From positions 1-31,380 of the forward strand of contig JADRCO010000536.1 of assembly GCA_021464525.1 (NCBI GenBank): DNA of 31,380 nucleotides, written 5' to 3'. This document shows positions 30,975-31,380 of this stretch, in pieces (position 1 is the stretch's first letter; every line of letters begins with the position of its first letter). Source of the DNA: Rhizophagus sp. LPA8_4_AMF (lineage: Eukaryota > Glomeromycota > Glomeromycetes > Glomerales > Glomeraceae). Position numbers and translations under genes: made by a program. The notes below the pieces were generated by a model. It saw only the letters and a program-made list of their open reading frames with translations. It did no database searches and had not been told where the DNA came from.

Positions 30975-31380
30975 TCACAGTGACAAAATAGCAAATAGTG
31001 TGTATATTCAATAAAAATGTTTTGATTTAGTATATTTTATGCATGTATGTTAATTAAGAATAAATATAACTGTCATTTATCCGGTATCACGTGATTTTTT
31101 ATAATTAAAAATGGTTATAATAAATAGGACTCCGGAAACTTATATGTAAACTTTGGGGTAAGCTTCAGGGTAAAAAAAAATATAGAAAATTCAAAAATGT
31201 CCCATGTTAGTAAATAGGGTAAATTAATCATAAAAACTTGAAAATCATACTAAAAAAGGAATGTTATACAGAAAATTTTGTATTACCATGAGGAATGCTT
31301 ACTATATTTAGTAATGATCTTCATTTTTAGCCAATCATATTTGGGTATTTATATTATAAAAAATCTTCAAAAAATCCTGG
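30975..31380. other. Right-end intergenic DNA
   Basis: AT-rich, no gene seen. It contains an ATCACGTGAT palindrome at 31086-31095. Any gene beyond the window edge could have its regulatory DNA here. Confidence 0.5.
31086..31095. promoter_or_regulatory. ATCACGTGAT palindrome, right end
   Basis: The same 10-bp palindrome as at 758-767. Its gene context is not visible in this window. Confidence 0.3.

Overview
The window reads as nuclear DNA of a very AT-rich, intron-rich fungus. The protein set (fungal PHO88/SND3, an Egh16-like secreted protein, GPI-anchored wall proteins, striatin, borealin), the short GT-AG introns and the A/T homopolymer-rich intergenic DNA suggest a Glomeromycotina fungus such as Rhizophagus. 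The genus is an inference; the fungal origin is much firmer. I found no rRNA, tRNA, CRISPR or bacterial-type operon.

Left third (1-13,600), all genes on the minus strand. An Egh16-like secreted protein (663-1535) is followed by a 4.5-kb gene-poor AT-rich stretch. Next comes a ten-exon gene for a FUBP/KSRP-type protein with three KH domains and a prion-like tail (6021-10556). Upstream of it lie two more secreted-protein genes: a Pro/Ala-repeat DM13-domain GPI protein (11026-11841) and a ten-cysteine GPI protein (12717-13599). Three of the four genes in this part therefore encode secreted or surface proteins.

Middle (13,600-20,370). Tubulin-folding cofactor B (15407-16488, +) converges on a small BRI3/LITAF-like membrane protein (17091-17534, -), which is divergent from an orphan multi-pass membrane protein (18050-18853, +). 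The surrounding DNA holds short coding-like islands that look like decayed genes.

Right third (20,370-31,380). BRAP2/Etp1, a RING plus UBP-zinc-finger ubiquitin ligase (20374-23127, +), converges on PHO88/SND3 (23444-24188, -). PHO88 is divergent from striatin, the STRIPAK scaffold (24621-28170, +), and striatin converges on a borealin-like chromosomal passenger subunit (28862-29954, -). A 199-bp pogo/Tigger-type MITE (30188-30386) with a TA target duplication sits just upstream of a 5'-truncated, unidentified two-exon gene (30435-30974, +).

The housekeeping genes serve separate processes: RNA/ssDNA binding, microtubule assembly, ER targeting, ubiquitin/Ras signalling, STRIPAK signalling and chromosome segregation. 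They do not form a pathway cluster. All exon structures were worked out by hand from reading frame, splice sites and family similarity. Each spliced CDS keeps one frame and totals a multiple of three. Items most worth a second look are the phase-compatible mini-exon upstream of the FUBP gene, the excess of TCACGTG palindromes, the MITE beside the broken gene, and the secreted-protein trio.
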